DNA of 64,000 bases from Mycolicibacterium sp. (GTDB lineage: Bacteria; Actinomycetota; Actinomycetes; Mycobacteriales; Mycobacteriaceae): contig NZ_JAEMTA010000001.1 in NCBI RefSeq assembly GCF_016462545.1, positions 320,668-384,667 on the forward strand, given 5' to 3'. Below the pieces are notes generated by a model. It was given only the letters and a program-made list of their open reading frames with translations. It ran no database searches and was not told the origin of the DNA. Every line of letters begins with the position of its first letter. Position 1 is the first letter of the stretch. Shown one piece after another: positions 47,861 to 56,849 of this stretch. The position numbers and the translations under genes are program-made.

Positions 47861-48455
47861 GGCTGGACGACCGAAAGTGCGCGACGAGCGCCTCGATGAG
47901 GCCGCGATCGTCAGCGCCGCCCTGAATATTGCGCAGCGCGATATGGCCGCCCTGACGATGCGGTCGGTCAGCGACGAGCTTCACGTCTCCGTGGGGGCGT
48001 TGTACAAGCACGTGGCCGGCCGTGAGGCCTTGATCGGGTTGGTCGTCGAGAAGATCCTGAGCCAGGCGCCGCCCGTCTCGCCCGAGGTAGGCGACGGATG
48101 GTTGGCACTGAGGGCACAGGTCCTCGGCCTCCAAGCGCTCGTCGATCTGTACCCCGGGCTGGACCAGATCGTCATCGAGCATTCGCCAAACTCACCAACT
48201 GCCAACGAACTTCGCCGCGAAGGCATCGCGGCGCTGCAAGCGGAGGGGCTCACCCTCGAGGAGGCGGTGGGCGTATATCGCGCTGTCACGTACCTCTGGT
48301 TGGGCGCCCGGGTCGCAGTTCGAGGACGGGCCCGCAACGACGCCGACATCGACACCTTCGCCTTGGCGCTCGACGTACTCCTCGCTGGTCTCAAAGAGCA
48401 CATTGCCGAAGGTCGGGACAACGTCGCCGCAACGATGAAAGAGGTAGGACCATGA
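47859..48455 (+). CDS. TetR family regulator
   Basis: LDEAAIVSAALNIAQRDMAALTMRSVSDELHVSVGALYKHVAGREALIGLV. Confidence 0.93.
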   Translation: MAGRPKVRDERLDEAAIVSAALNIAQRDMAALTMRSVSDELHVSVGALYKHVAGREALIGLVVEKILSQAPPVSPEVGDGWLALRAQVLGLQALVDLYPGLDQIVIEHSPNSPTANELRREGIAALQAEGLTLEEAVGVYRAVTYLWLGARVAVRGRARNDADIDTFALALDVLLAGLKEHIAEGRDNVAATMKEVGP

Positions 48456-48556
48456 ATTCTCGAATGGCCGGTGTCATCGGCTTCTTCATCCTCGCGGGCC
48501 TGTGGGCAGCCACGATCCTGACGATTCAAGCCATGCAAACCCTCAACCACGGATAG
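48452..48556 (+). CDS. 34-aa single-TM membrane microprotein
   Basis: MNSRMAGVIGFFILAGLWAATILTIQAMQTLNHG*; ATGA overlap with TetR stop. Lies inside the longer track ORF 48098..48556, whose upstream part is a shadow of TetR. Confidence 0.65.
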   Translation: MNSRMAGVIGFFILAGLWAATILTIQAMQTLNHG

Positions 48557-48565
48557 GGGCAGATC

Positions 48566-48814
48566 GTGCACGATGTACTCATCCTGACCGGGATGGTGGT
48601 CGCCGACATCGCGATTCTCGCGGCGTGGTGGTTCCTGGGCAGCCGCCTCGTACCCGCTGAGCAGGCGCCGGCGTCGGCCAACGCCGAGACCGAGCGAGGC
48701 GTGCCCTTGATGCACAAGATCCTGACCTACGTGTGCTTCTTCCTGCTCGCAGGTCTCATCATCGAATGCGTGGCAATGTTCCCGGCGATACTAGTGAGGT
48801 TCGGATGGTCATAA
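48566..48814 (+). CDS. 82-aa small membrane protein (two predicted TM)
   Basis: LILTGMVVADIAILAAWWFLGSRL and ILTYVCFFLLAGLIIECVAMFPAILV. Confidence 0.75.
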   Translation: MHDVLILTGMVVADIAILAAWWFLGSRLVPAEQAPASANAETERGVPLMHKILTYVCFFLLAGLIIECVAMFPAILVRFGWS

Positions 48815-49497
48815 GGGAACCAGCAAGCCAGGAAGCGTCGACACCCGTTGTCGTAGAAACGAAGTCGCGGTGGGTCGAGCCCGCCGATGGCTGGCTGGCC
48901 GCGGGCATCCTCAGCTGCGGAACCATGTTGCTCGGGCCCTTCGGGGCCATCCCGCTGATCATCGGACTGGTCAAGTTGTGGCGGTCGGTCAAGGCGGGCA
49001 CAAACGTCCGGCCATGGGCCGCCACCGTCATCGGCACGTTCTGCATGATCGACGGGATGATCAACTTCCTGCCATGGTCGTTGGACACCTTCGCGCACAA
49101 CACGGTGCTGGGCGAAACCTTCATCACCGGCTACGGGCGCTTCTTCGACGGCGCATTCTTCATCGACTACAACAGCTCCGCACTTGGCGGCGTCGCAGAC
49201 GATCAAGAGAAGATGTGGCAGTACCTGGCGGTGTTCATCCTGATGCCAATGCGCGTGGTGGCGGCGTGGGCATTCCTGCAGATGAAGACCTGGGGTCTGC
49301 ACTTCATGAAGATCTCCGGCTGGCTCTATCTGTTCCTCTGGGTCGGCTACACCATGGCCATGAGCCAGAACTTCTCCGAGCGGATGGCGACGTCCGAATT
49401 CGGCATGGGCTGGTGGTTGTTCAACCTCTTCTACCTGTCGCCGATGTTCGTCCTGCCCTACCTCTATACCGTCGACAAAACGAAGTGGAACCAGTGA
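48805..49497 (+). CDS. Multi-pass membrane protein of unknown function
   Basis: 230 aa, several hydrophobic segments; ATG 48805 overlaps previous gene by 10 nt. Confidence 0.8.
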   Translation: MVIREPASQEASTPVVVETKSRWVEPADGWLAAGILSCGTMLLGPFGAIPLIIGLVKLWRSVKAGTNVRPWAATVIGTFCMIDGMINFLPWSLDTFAHNTVLGETFITGYGRFFDGAFFIDYNSSALGGVADDQEKMWQYLAVFILMPMRVVAAWAFLQMKTWGLHFMKISGWLYLFLWVGYTMAMSQNFSERMATSEFGMGWWLFNLFYLSPMFVLPYLYTVDKTKWNQ

Positions 49498-49498
49498 T

Positions 49499-50386
49499 GT
49501 GACCACGCCCGTCCGAGGTTTGGGCGGCCGCGTCGCCCTGATCACCGGCGCCGGACGCGGGATCGGCGCCGCTCACGCTGTCGCGTTCGCCGCCGCCGGT
49601 GCGACCGTGGTGGTCAACGACACCGGGGTGGATCTCGACGGTGCTGACCCGGATCCCCTTGTCGCGGAGCGATTGGCCGCCTCGATTCGGGCCGCCGGTG
49701 GACACGCCCTCCCGGACGTGTCTGACGTCTCCGACTTCGCGGGGGCCGCGGCGGTGGTCCAGCGCGCCGTCGACGAATTCGGCCGGCTCGACATTCTGGT
49801 GAACAACGCCGGCATCATCAGCACGACAACGGATGTGGCAGCGCTCTCCGAGGCGGAGCTGCGGCGCACGCTGGACGTGCACGTGGTCGGCACCATCGGG
49901 ACCATCCGCGCCGCGTTCCCGATCATGGCCGCTCAGCGATATGGATGCATCATCAACACGACGTCCGAGGCGGCGCTGTCCACGAGCATGGCGACGGGGA
50001 TGGCCTACGCCGCCGCCAAGTCCTCGGTGTGGGGAATCACGATGGCCGCGGCGAGGCAGGGGGCAGAGTGCGGCATCACGGTCAATGCGCTCTCTCCCGG
50101 CGCACTGACCCGGATGTCGAAACCCTTCCTCGCAGAGGCAGGGATGCCCTCTGGCTTGGATCTCTCACCCGAACAGATCGCGCGTGTCGCCGTTGCACTG
50201 TGCAGCGCGGATTCTCGACACGTCACGGGCAAGGTCATTCACACGGCCGCAGGCTTCGTGCGCGAGTACGTCATGACCCGCGTTGATGATTCGGACTTGG
50301 TCAACGATGTAATGAGCCTGTTGGCGCAAGCCGAGATGAGAAGGACTGGCGCAACACCATATTTGGGCGTGCACTCGACGAGATGA
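49499..50386 (+). CDS. SDR family oxidoreductase
   Basis: VALITGAGRGIGAAHAVAFAAAGATVVVNDTGVDLDG (17beta-HSD4-like N-terminus); YAAAKSSVWGITMAAA. Confidence 0.9.
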   Translation: MTTPVRGLGGRVALITGAGRGIGAAHAVAFAAAGATVVVNDTGVDLDGADPDPLVAERLAASIRAAGGHALPDVSDVSDFAGAAAVVQRAVDEFGRLDILVNNAGIISTTTDVAALSEAELRRTLDVHVVGTIGTIRAAFPIMAAQRYGCIINTTSEAALSTSMATGMAYAAAKSSVWGITMAAARQGAECGITVNALSPGALTRMSKPFLAEAGMPSGLDLSPEQIARVAVALCSADSRHVTGKVIHTAAGFVREYVMTRVDDSDLVNDVMSLLAQAEMRRTGATPYLGVHSTR

Positions 50387-50432
50387 TCGCCGGTTTGCGT
50401 CAATCACTCACAACCGATCGAGGAGATCTTCC

Positions 50433-50894
50433 ATGAATGCCGACGATTGCTTCGCCGTCCAACAACTGGCGGTGATGTACGCCGACTGCGTGAGTCGGGG
50501 CGACGTTACCGCGGCGGTGCAGGTCTACGCGCCGGATGGCCGCCTCGAGACACCGACCACCGAACCGGCGGTCGGACGCGCCGCCATCGAGGCGACCATC
50601 TCGTCGACGGTGGCGACCCTCGAAATGGTCTTCCAAACGGTGCACGTCGGGCTCGTTCAGGTGGAAGGTGACCGTGCGCAGGCACGCACCCCCATCACGG
50701 AATGGGCACGCCGTGAACGGGACTCCCAACCCTTCCTCTTCCTCGGCTGGTATGAGGATGAGGCCGTGCGGCTGGCCGAGGGGTGGCGCTTCGCGCGTCG
50801 CAGGCTCATACCTCGGACGTTTGCCCGGCCCGACTTCCTCAACGGCGCGCTGCAACCGGTGGGCGCCTTGAATCTGGAGTTCGCGACCCGATGA
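50433..50894 (+). CDS. SnoaL-like (NTF2-fold) protein
   Basis: DDCFAVQQLAVMYADCVSRGDVTAAVQVYAPDGRLETPTTEPAVGRAAIEATI. Confidence 0.82.
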   Translation: MNADDCFAVQQLAVMYADCVSRGDVTAAVQVYAPDGRLETPTTEPAVGRAAIEATISSTVATLEMVFQTVHVGLVQVEGDRAQARTPITEWARRERDSQPFLFLGWYEDEAVRLAEGWRFARRRLIPRTFARPDFLNGALQPVGALNLEFATR

Positions 50895-51862
50895 AGGTCG
50901 GGCTGTACTTCGACCTCCGCAATCCGCCCGGTTGGCACCAGGAGTGGCAGCGACTGTACGGGTTCACCCTCGAAGTCTGCGAGGAAGCCGATCGTCTGGG
51001 GATCGGGTCGCTCTGGTTCTCCGAACATCACTTGTTCAGTGACGGGTACCTGAACCAGCCGCTGACGTTCGCGGCCGCGGCCGCTGCCCGCACCACGCAG
51101 ACACGGCTCGGCACCGCGGTGATGGTGGCCCCGATCCGTCGGGCCGCCCAGATCGCCGAGGAGGCAACGGTCGTCGACCTCGTCAGCGGCGGGCGACTGG
51201 ATCTGGGGCTGGGCACCGGCTACCGCAAACCGGAGTTCGACCTCTACGAGGAGTCGCTGATCGGTCGTTACGACCGCACCGACGCCAGGGTTCGCGAGAT
51301 GCGGGCGCTCTGGGCGTCTGGAACGCTCACGCCCCCGCCGGTGCAGGATTCGGTGCCGATCTGGCTCGGCTACCAGGGCCCCAAGGGTGCGCGCCGGGCC
51401 GGGGTGCTGGGTGAGGGTCTGCTGTCTGTCAACCGGGACCTGCTCGAGCCCTACCGGGAAGGGCTGATCGCCGGTGGCCACGACCCGGCGTCGGCGCGGA
51501 TGGCAGGTGCGCTGAGCGCGTTCGTGACCGACGATCCAGAGCGGGACTGGCCGATCGTCTCGAAACACGTCTCGTGGCAGGCAGACTCGTATCGCGCCCA
51601 CATGGTGGACGGTACCGATCAGCCGCCGCCGAAGCCGGTCGACGCGGAACGGATCCGAAGCAAGGGCCTGACAACTGGGTTTCATGGCCTTCTGGTCGAC
51701 ACTCCGCAGAATGTGGCGACGCAGGTGCGTGACGTCACCGAGGGTCTTCCCGTGGAGACGGTGTTCTTCTGGGTGTCCATCGCCGGAATGCCCGAGGAGA
51801 TGGTGATGCGCCACATGCAGATCATCTGTACCGACCTGGCCCCGCTGTTGGCGGACTCGTGA
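50891..51862 (+). CDS. LLM-class flavin/F420-dependent oxidoreductase
   Basis: MKVGLYFDLRNPPGW...GIGSLWFSEHHLFSDGYLNQPLTFAAAAAART...LVSGGRLDLGLGTGYRKPEF; ATGA overlap. Confidence 0.92.
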   Translation: MKVGLYFDLRNPPGWHQEWQRLYGFTLEVCEEADRLGIGSLWFSEHHLFSDGYLNQPLTFAAAAAARTTQTRLGTAVMVAPIRRAAQIAEEATVVDLVSGGRLDLGLGTGYRKPEFDLYEESLIGRYDRTDARVREMRALWASGTLTPPPVQDSVPIWLGYQGPKGARRAGVLGEGLLSVNRDLLEPYREGLIAGGHDPASARMAGALSAFVTDDPERDWPIVSKHVSWQADSYRAHMVDGTDQPPPKPVDAERIRSKGLTTGFHGLLVDTPQNVATQVRDVTEGLPVETVFFWVSIAGMPEEMVMRHMQIICTDLAPLLADS

Positions 51863-52800
51863 GTAAACGCGGATCGTTCGACTACCGCACTCTCGTCGGG
51901 GCCACCGACAGCCACTGGGGGCCGGGCGTCTATGAACGGCCGGTCATGGGATTGCCCGTTGCCGGCCAACACGTGTGGGGTGCGATCACGGTCGGCGACA
52001 AGCGATATCTGCTGATCAGGCACTTCATGAACGAGATGGCCGGGCGGTTCCTCACCTACGAGGCCACGATCGGCGAGGACATGACGTTCCGCAAGTCGCG
52101 GGGGTACAGCGGGTTGTGCGAACTCGGTGAGCTCGACGGGCAGTGGGGCATCTATCAACCAGGCGCGCCGCCGTCGTTCGTCTTCACGACCCAGGGCGAG
52201 CACGGTCGGTGGGTCGATGGCTCCGCCGACCTCCGATTGCGGCTGCACCCAACGGCGTTGCAATTCGTCACGCCCGACGCCGAGGAACCATTGGCGTACT
52301 TCGCGCGCGCCTTCGACGTGATCGGCGGCACCTTCGACGGGCAACCCGTCGACGCGGGTGTGGTGATGCAGGAGCAGGTCTACCTGAGTAGCGGCAAGGG
52401 CTGGATGCTCAGCCGACACAAGCGCGAACTGCAGGGCGCATGGGTCGCCTTCGCGAATCGCTATGCCGATGGTGGATTCGAGTTTGGCTCGGTGTGTGTG
52501 GGGACCAGGGGTTGGCAGTTCGGGGTGGTCATCACCTCCGACGGCGACCACGTGTTCGCAGACCGGCCGGCGGGCCGGGCCACCTCCGATGGCGAGGCGT
52601 TCACGGTTGAACTGGACTTCGCCGACGACGGAGTCTGGCGGTGGCGTCCACCCCTCGAAGGCGGAGGGCGCGTGCCACTTCCGGGTCCGCGGGAAACCAC
52701 TCCGCTGTGGGCCGAGGGGGTGTTCCAGCGCGACGACGATGACCGCGAACTGGTCTTCGCCCACACCTGGGCGGAGGTGTACCCACATCATCTCGACTGA
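51859..52800 (+). CDS. Conserved-looking protein of unknown function, beta-rich
   Basis: 313 aa; GTG overlaps LLM stop (GTGA); no family recognised with certainty. Confidence 0.8.
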   Translation: MSKRGSFDYRTLVGATDSHWGPGVYERPVMGLPVAGQHVWGAITVGDKRYLLIRHFMNEMAGRFLTYEATIGEDMTFRKSRGYSGLCELGELDGQWGIYQPGAPPSFVFTTQGEHGRWVDGSADLRLRLHPTALQFVTPDAEEPLAYFARAFDVIGGTFDGQPVDAGVVMQEQVYLSSGKGWMLSRHKRELQGAWVAFANRYADGGFEFGSVCVGTRGWQFGVVITSDGDHVFADRPAGRATSDGEAFTVELDFADDGVWRWRPPLEGGGRVPLPGPRETTPLWAEGVFQRDDDDRELVFAHTWAEVYPHHLD

Positions 52801-52874
52801 CTCCGCGCCGAAAGTCCGCTTGTTGACGGCCTACTCGGGCGATGTGCACGACGACCGTGCTTTCGGCGGCGGGT

Positions 52875-54017
52875 CTAGAAGCCCATCTTGCGGCCGATCA
52901 GGTCGCGCATGATTTCGCTGGTGCCGCCGTAGATGCGTTGAACGCGGGCGTCCCGCCACAGCCTGGCGATCTCGTACTCGTTGATGTAGCCGTAGCCGCC
53001 GTGCAGTTGCAGGCAGCGGTCGATGATCTGCCACTGCTGCTCGGTGGTCCACAGCTTGGCGCCGGCCGCCTCTTCGGCCGTCAACGTGCCTGCGTTGACG
53101 CCCGCGATGCAGCGGTCGACGTAGACCTGCATCACGTCGAGCAGCACGCTCATGTCGGCGATGGCGTGACGATTGACCTGGAACGTGCCGATCGGTTGGC
53201 CGAAGGCCTTGCGGTCCAATGCGTATGCCTTCGTCAACTCGAGCGCGCGTCGGGCCTGGGCGACCGCGTGGATGGCGATGCCGAGGCGTTCGGCCGGCAG
53301 GTTGCGCATCAGGTGATAGAAGCCACGGTTCTCCTCTCCGATGAGATTGGCGACTGGCACGCGGACGTCGGTGTAGGACAGCTCGGCGGTGTCCGCCGAG
53401 CGGACACCTATCTTGTCGAGCTTGCGCCCCTTGACGAATCCCGGGGCATCGGCCTCGACGGCGATCAGGCTGACGCCCTTGTGGCCCGCGCTCGGGTCGG
53501 TCTTCACCGCCGTCACCACCAGGTCTGCCAGGATCCCGCTGCTGATGAAGGTCTTGGCGCCGTTGATGACGTAGTCGTCGCCGTCGCGGACGGCGGTCGT
53601 CGTGATGCCCGCCAGATCGGATCCCGCACCGGGCTCCGACATGGCCACCGCGGTGATGAGCTCACCTGAGACGAACCCGGGGAGCCAACGCTCCTTCTGT
53701 TCGTCGGTGGTCATGTGCACCAAATACGAAGCCATGATGTCGTTTTGGAGGCCGAAACCCACGCCGGCGCTGCCCGTGGCGTAGTACTCCTCGTTCATGA
53801 TGGCGTTGAACCGGAAGTCGGTGATGCCTTGGCCGCCGAACTCCTCCGGTGCTTCCCAGCCGAGCAGGCCGGTTTCACCTGCCTTCAGCCACACCGAGCG
53901 GTCGGTGAGTCCGGCGCGTTCCCACTCGTCGGTGTGCGGCGCGACCTCTTTCTCGTAGAAGGCCCGGGCGGTGGCCCGGAATTCGTCGTGCTCGGACTCG
54001 AAGATGTCGCGCTTCAT
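52875..54017 (-). CDS. Acyl-CoA dehydrogenase, LCAD-like
   Basis: AMSEPGAGSDLAGITTTAVRDGDDYVINGAKTFISSG; LPAERLGIA; RIYGGTSEIMRDLIGRKMGF. Confidence 0.95.
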   Translation of the reverse strand: MKRDIFESEHDEFRATARAFYEKEVAPHTDEWERAGLTDRSVWLKAGETGLLGWEAPEEFGGQGITDFRFNAIMNEEYYATGSAGVGFGLQNDIMASYLVHMTTDEQKERWLPGFVSGELITAVAMSEPGAGSDLAGITTTAVRDGDDYVINGAKTFISSGILADLVVTAVKTDPSAGHKGVSLIAVEADAPGFVKGRKLDKIGVRSADTAELSYTDVRVPVANLIGEENRGFYHLMRNLPAERLGIAIHAVAQARRALELTKAYALDRKAFGQPIGTFQVNRHAIADMSVLLDVMQVYVDRCIAGVNAGTLTAEEAAGAKLWTTEQQWQIIDRCLQLHGGYGYINEYEIARLWRDARVQRIYGGTSEIMRDLIGRKMGF

Positions 54018-54057
54018 TTCCACTTCCTTCGTCAAAGCGGTCGGGACTTGCCTACCG

Positions 54058-54066
54058 TACAGCGTA
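54058..54066. promoter_or_regulatory. Recurring TAC-N3-GTA operator-like site
   Basis: TAC-AGC-GTA (context CCGTACAGCGTATAG) in divergent ACAD/thioesterase promoter. Confidence 0.45.
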
Positions 54067-54122
54067 TAGTTTCGATTCCACAGTGGGCGAACGAGCTGCC
54101 TCTACGACTGACGGGCGACGAA

Positions 54123-54659
54123 ATGGCGCAGGACGACACGGCTTCCGATCTACTCGCCTGGATCGGGTCGGATTCGGTGGGACGGCCGATGAGCGACGGC
54201 GGCGTCACGTTGTGCGGCTCGTGCCGGGCATCGCGCGACTGCCGCCTGGGAGTGACTCGCGAGTGGCTCCAGGACGACGACGTATCGCACTTCGAGGTCA
54301 CCTGCCCGCGCGATCAGGAGGGTGGCCCCAACGTCGCGCACGGAGGTTGGACGGCTGGCGTGATGGACGAGATGCTGGGCCACGTTCCGCTGTTGCACGA
54401 CCAGATGACTGTGACCGCGACGTTGACCGTCAACTTCAAGAAGCCGGTGCCCGTCGAGCGGCCATTGGTCGCCCGTGCGTGGATAGACAAGATCGAGGGT
54501 TCGAAGTGGTTCATCTCGGGTGAGCTGCTGCTTCTGCCGACGCGGAGCGTGCTGGCGACGGCGACCGGCATCTGGATCGCCAGGGATCCTTCGCATTTCG
54601 CGCGTCACGAGAAATGGCTCGCCGAGCAAGACGCCGTTCGTGTGGGCGAAGGGGAGTGA
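54123..54659 (+). CDS. PaaI-type hotdog thioesterase
   Basis: GPNVAHGGWTAGVMDEMLGHV...VTATLTVNFKKPVPVERPLVARAWI. Confidence 0.85.
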   Translation: MAQDDTASDLLAWIGSDSVGRPMSDGGVTLCGSCRASRDCRLGVTREWLQDDDVSHFEVTCPRDQEGGPNVAHGGWTAGVMDEMLGHVPLLHDQMTVTATLTVNFKKPVPVERPLVARAWIDKIEGSKWFISGELLLLPTRSVLATATGIWIARDPSHFARHEKWLAEQDAVRVGEGE

Positions 54660-54661
54660 GC

Positions 54662-55477
54662 ATGGGTCTCTTGGACGGCAGGGTCGCCTTCATCACCGGT
54701 GCCGCCCGCGGGCAGGGACGCAGTCACGCCGTACGCCTGGCGCGCGAGGGTGCCTCGATCATCGCCATCGACGTCGCCGCCGACGTGTCGCCGGACAACG
54801 GCTATCCGCCGGCGACGCGAGCCGACCTCGACGAGACCGTCGCCCTGGTGCAGGCCGAGGGTCGGGAGATCCTCGCCCGTGTGGTGGACGTCCGCGACTC
54901 GGACGGGATGAACGCCATCCTGGCCCGGGGGGCCGCGACGTTCGGTCGCCTCGACGTGGTGGTCGCCAATGCGGGCATCGTGAGCTGGGGACGGTTCTGG
55001 GAGATGTCCGACGACCAGTGGCAGACGCTGATCGACGTCAACCTGACCGGGGTGTGGCGCACGATGAAGGCGGCTGCGCCGTACATGATCGATGCGGGAA
55101 ACGGCGGATCGATCATCGCGATCAGTTCGGTATCGGGCATCAAGTCACTGCCCGGGCAGGCGCACTACAGCGCGGCCAAACACGGGGTGGTGGGACTGAC
55201 GAAGACCGCCGCGATCGAACTCGGCGAGTACGGAATACGGGTGAATTCGATCCATCCGTGGGGCGTCGCCACTCCCATGGCCGCCGAGGACGCGAACATG
55301 GCGAAGCTGTGCACCGACCATCCCAACTACGGCATGTCCTTCGCCAGTGCGCTGCCCGGACTTCCGCTAGCCGAACCGGACGACATCTCCGATGGCGTCG
55401 TCTACCTGGCTTCGGACCTGTCTCGGGCAGTGACGGGCACGCAGCTCACGATCGACATGGGGGCCACAAAGGTCTGA
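54662..55477 (+). CDS. Mycofactocin-coupled-type SDR oxidoreductase
   Basis: MGLLDGRVAFITGAARGQGRSHAVRLAREGASIIAIDVAAD; HYSAAKHGVVGLTKTAAIELGEYGIRVNSIHPWGV. Confidence 0.88.
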   Translation: MGLLDGRVAFITGAARGQGRSHAVRLAREGASIIAIDVAADVSPDNGYPPATRADLDETVALVQAEGREILARVVDVRDSDGMNAILARGAATFGRLDVVVANAGIVSWGRFWEMSDDQWQTLIDVNLTGVWRTMKAAAPYMIDAGNGGSIIAISSVSGIKSLPGQAHYSAAKHGVVGLTKTAAIELGEYGIRVNSIHPWGVATPMAAEDANMAKLCTDHPNYGMSFASALPGLPLAEPDDISDGVVYLASDLSRAVTGTQLTIDMGATKV

Positions 55478-55537
55478 TCAGACGGCACATCTCGCGTCAT
55501 TCGCGAGGGCCGATCTGCTCGATATGATAGTTTCGCC

Positions 55538-55550
55538 TTTACACGTACAG
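55538..55550. promoter_or_regulatory. TAC-N2-GTA operator-like site upstream of P450
   Basis: TTTAC-AC-GTACAG; reverse complement CTGTACGTGTAAA matches the 41327 and 61733 sites. Confidence 0.45.
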
Positions 55551-55585
55551 TGTCGGTCGTCACAGCCCGTTGGGAGTAGGTAGTC

Positions 55586-56797
55586 ATGGAGCAGGCCCCC
55601 CGTTTCGATCCACGAATCGCACCGTTCTCGCTGTCGGTGAAGGATCTCTCGGATCCGCAGAAGGTCTACTACGACAAGGCGAAGAACGTCCGCGCCGAGC
55701 GCATCGAGGGCGTCGTCCATCTGTATCGGATGGCCGACATCGTCGCCATCAACCGGCACCCCCTCGTCACCGGGACGGGGGGACGCGGTGGCAGCTTCGG
55801 CAACGCCGGCGCCTTGATTCCCTTGGAGATCGACGGCAACGAGCACAAGAAGTGGCGGCGTCTCCTCGATCCGATGTTCGCCCCGAAACAGGTCATCCGA
55901 ATGGAGGACTCGGTGCGTGCCCTCGCCGCTGAACTCATCGACGGATTCGCCGATGACGGGCACGTGGATCTTGCCAAGGAGTTCTGCGTTCCGTTGCCCT
56001 GCTTGACCTTCCTGCGACTTCTTGGAGCGCCTGTCGAGGATCTCGACTTCTTCCTGGAATTCAAGGACGGCGTGATCCACCCTCAAGGCGACACGGTCGA
56101 GGAGATGGACGCCAACATGGCACTGGCGGGCGGCAAGCTCCTGGAGTACTTCGCGAACTTCCTCGCCAAGCGCCGGGCGGAGACCGAGCGGGCCGACGAC
56201 ATCATTTCGCAACTGCTGCACTCGGAGGTCGAGGGCGAAGCGCTCACCGATCTCGAGCTGCTGAACATCTTGTTCCTGTTCATGTTCGCCGGTCTCGACA
56301 CCGTCACCTCCTCGATGTCGTGCACGCTGGCCTGGTTGGGTCAGCACCCGGAGGAGCGTCGACGACTGGTCGAGGACAAGTCATTGATACCAGCGGCGGT
56401 CGAGGAGATCATGCGCTTCGAGTCGCCGGTGCCCGGCGGCATGAGGTACGCCGACCAGGAGGACATCGACCTGGGCGACGGTCTCGTCATCAAGAAGGGC
56501 GAGGCGATGTACCCCCTGTGGGCGGCGGCCAACGTCGACCCCAACGCCTTCCAGAACCCGCTGGAAGTGGACTTCAGCCGGCGCGCCAACCACATCGTGT
56601 TCGCCAGCGGTCTGCACCGCTGCCTGGGATCGCACCTCGCCCGACTGGAGATGCGACTGGCCGTCGAGGAACTGCTGGCCCGGATTCCGGAGTACTCGAT
56701 CGCCGAGGGCGAAGAGCTCGTCTACGACAACATCTCGGTTCGCAACGTCACGTACCTGCCGATCACGTTCAAGCCGCGGGTCGGCGCTTCGGCCTGA
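55586..56797 (+). CDS. Cytochrome P450
   Basis: I-helix AGLDTVT, heme loop FASGLHRCLGSHLAR. Confidence 0.95.
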   Translation: MEQAPRFDPRIAPFSLSVKDLSDPQKVYYDKAKNVRAERIEGVVHLYRMADIVAINRHPLVTGTGGRGGSFGNAGALIPLEIDGNEHKKWRRLLDPMFAPKQVIRMEDSVRALAAELIDGFADDGHVDLAKEFCVPLPCLTFLRLLGAPVEDLDFFLEFKDGVIHPQGDTVEEMDANMALAGGKLLEYFANFLAKRRAETERADDIISQLLHSEVEGEALTDLELLNILFLFMFAGLDTVTSSMSCTLAWLGQHPEERRRLVEDKSLIPAAVEEIMRFESPVPGGMRYADQEDIDLGDGLVIKKGEAMYPLWAAANVDPNAFQNPLEVDFSRRANHIVFASGLHRCLGSHLARLEMRLAVEELLARIPEYSIAEGEELVYDNISVRNVTYLPITFKPRVGASA

Positions 56798-56849
56798 TTC
56801 GGGATCCGTTCCCGCGACCGACGTCAGCACACCCCACAGGGAGAGATCG

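Noticed and set aside
48098-48451. Upstream part of ORF 48098..48556
   Set aside because: Out-of-frame shadow of the TetR gene; only the last 34 codons (from 48452) look real.
52806-52868. CGCCGAAAG ... CTTTCGGCG inverted pair between convergent genes
   Set aside because: 9-bp arms separated by 45 nt with no extension; too weak to call a terminator.
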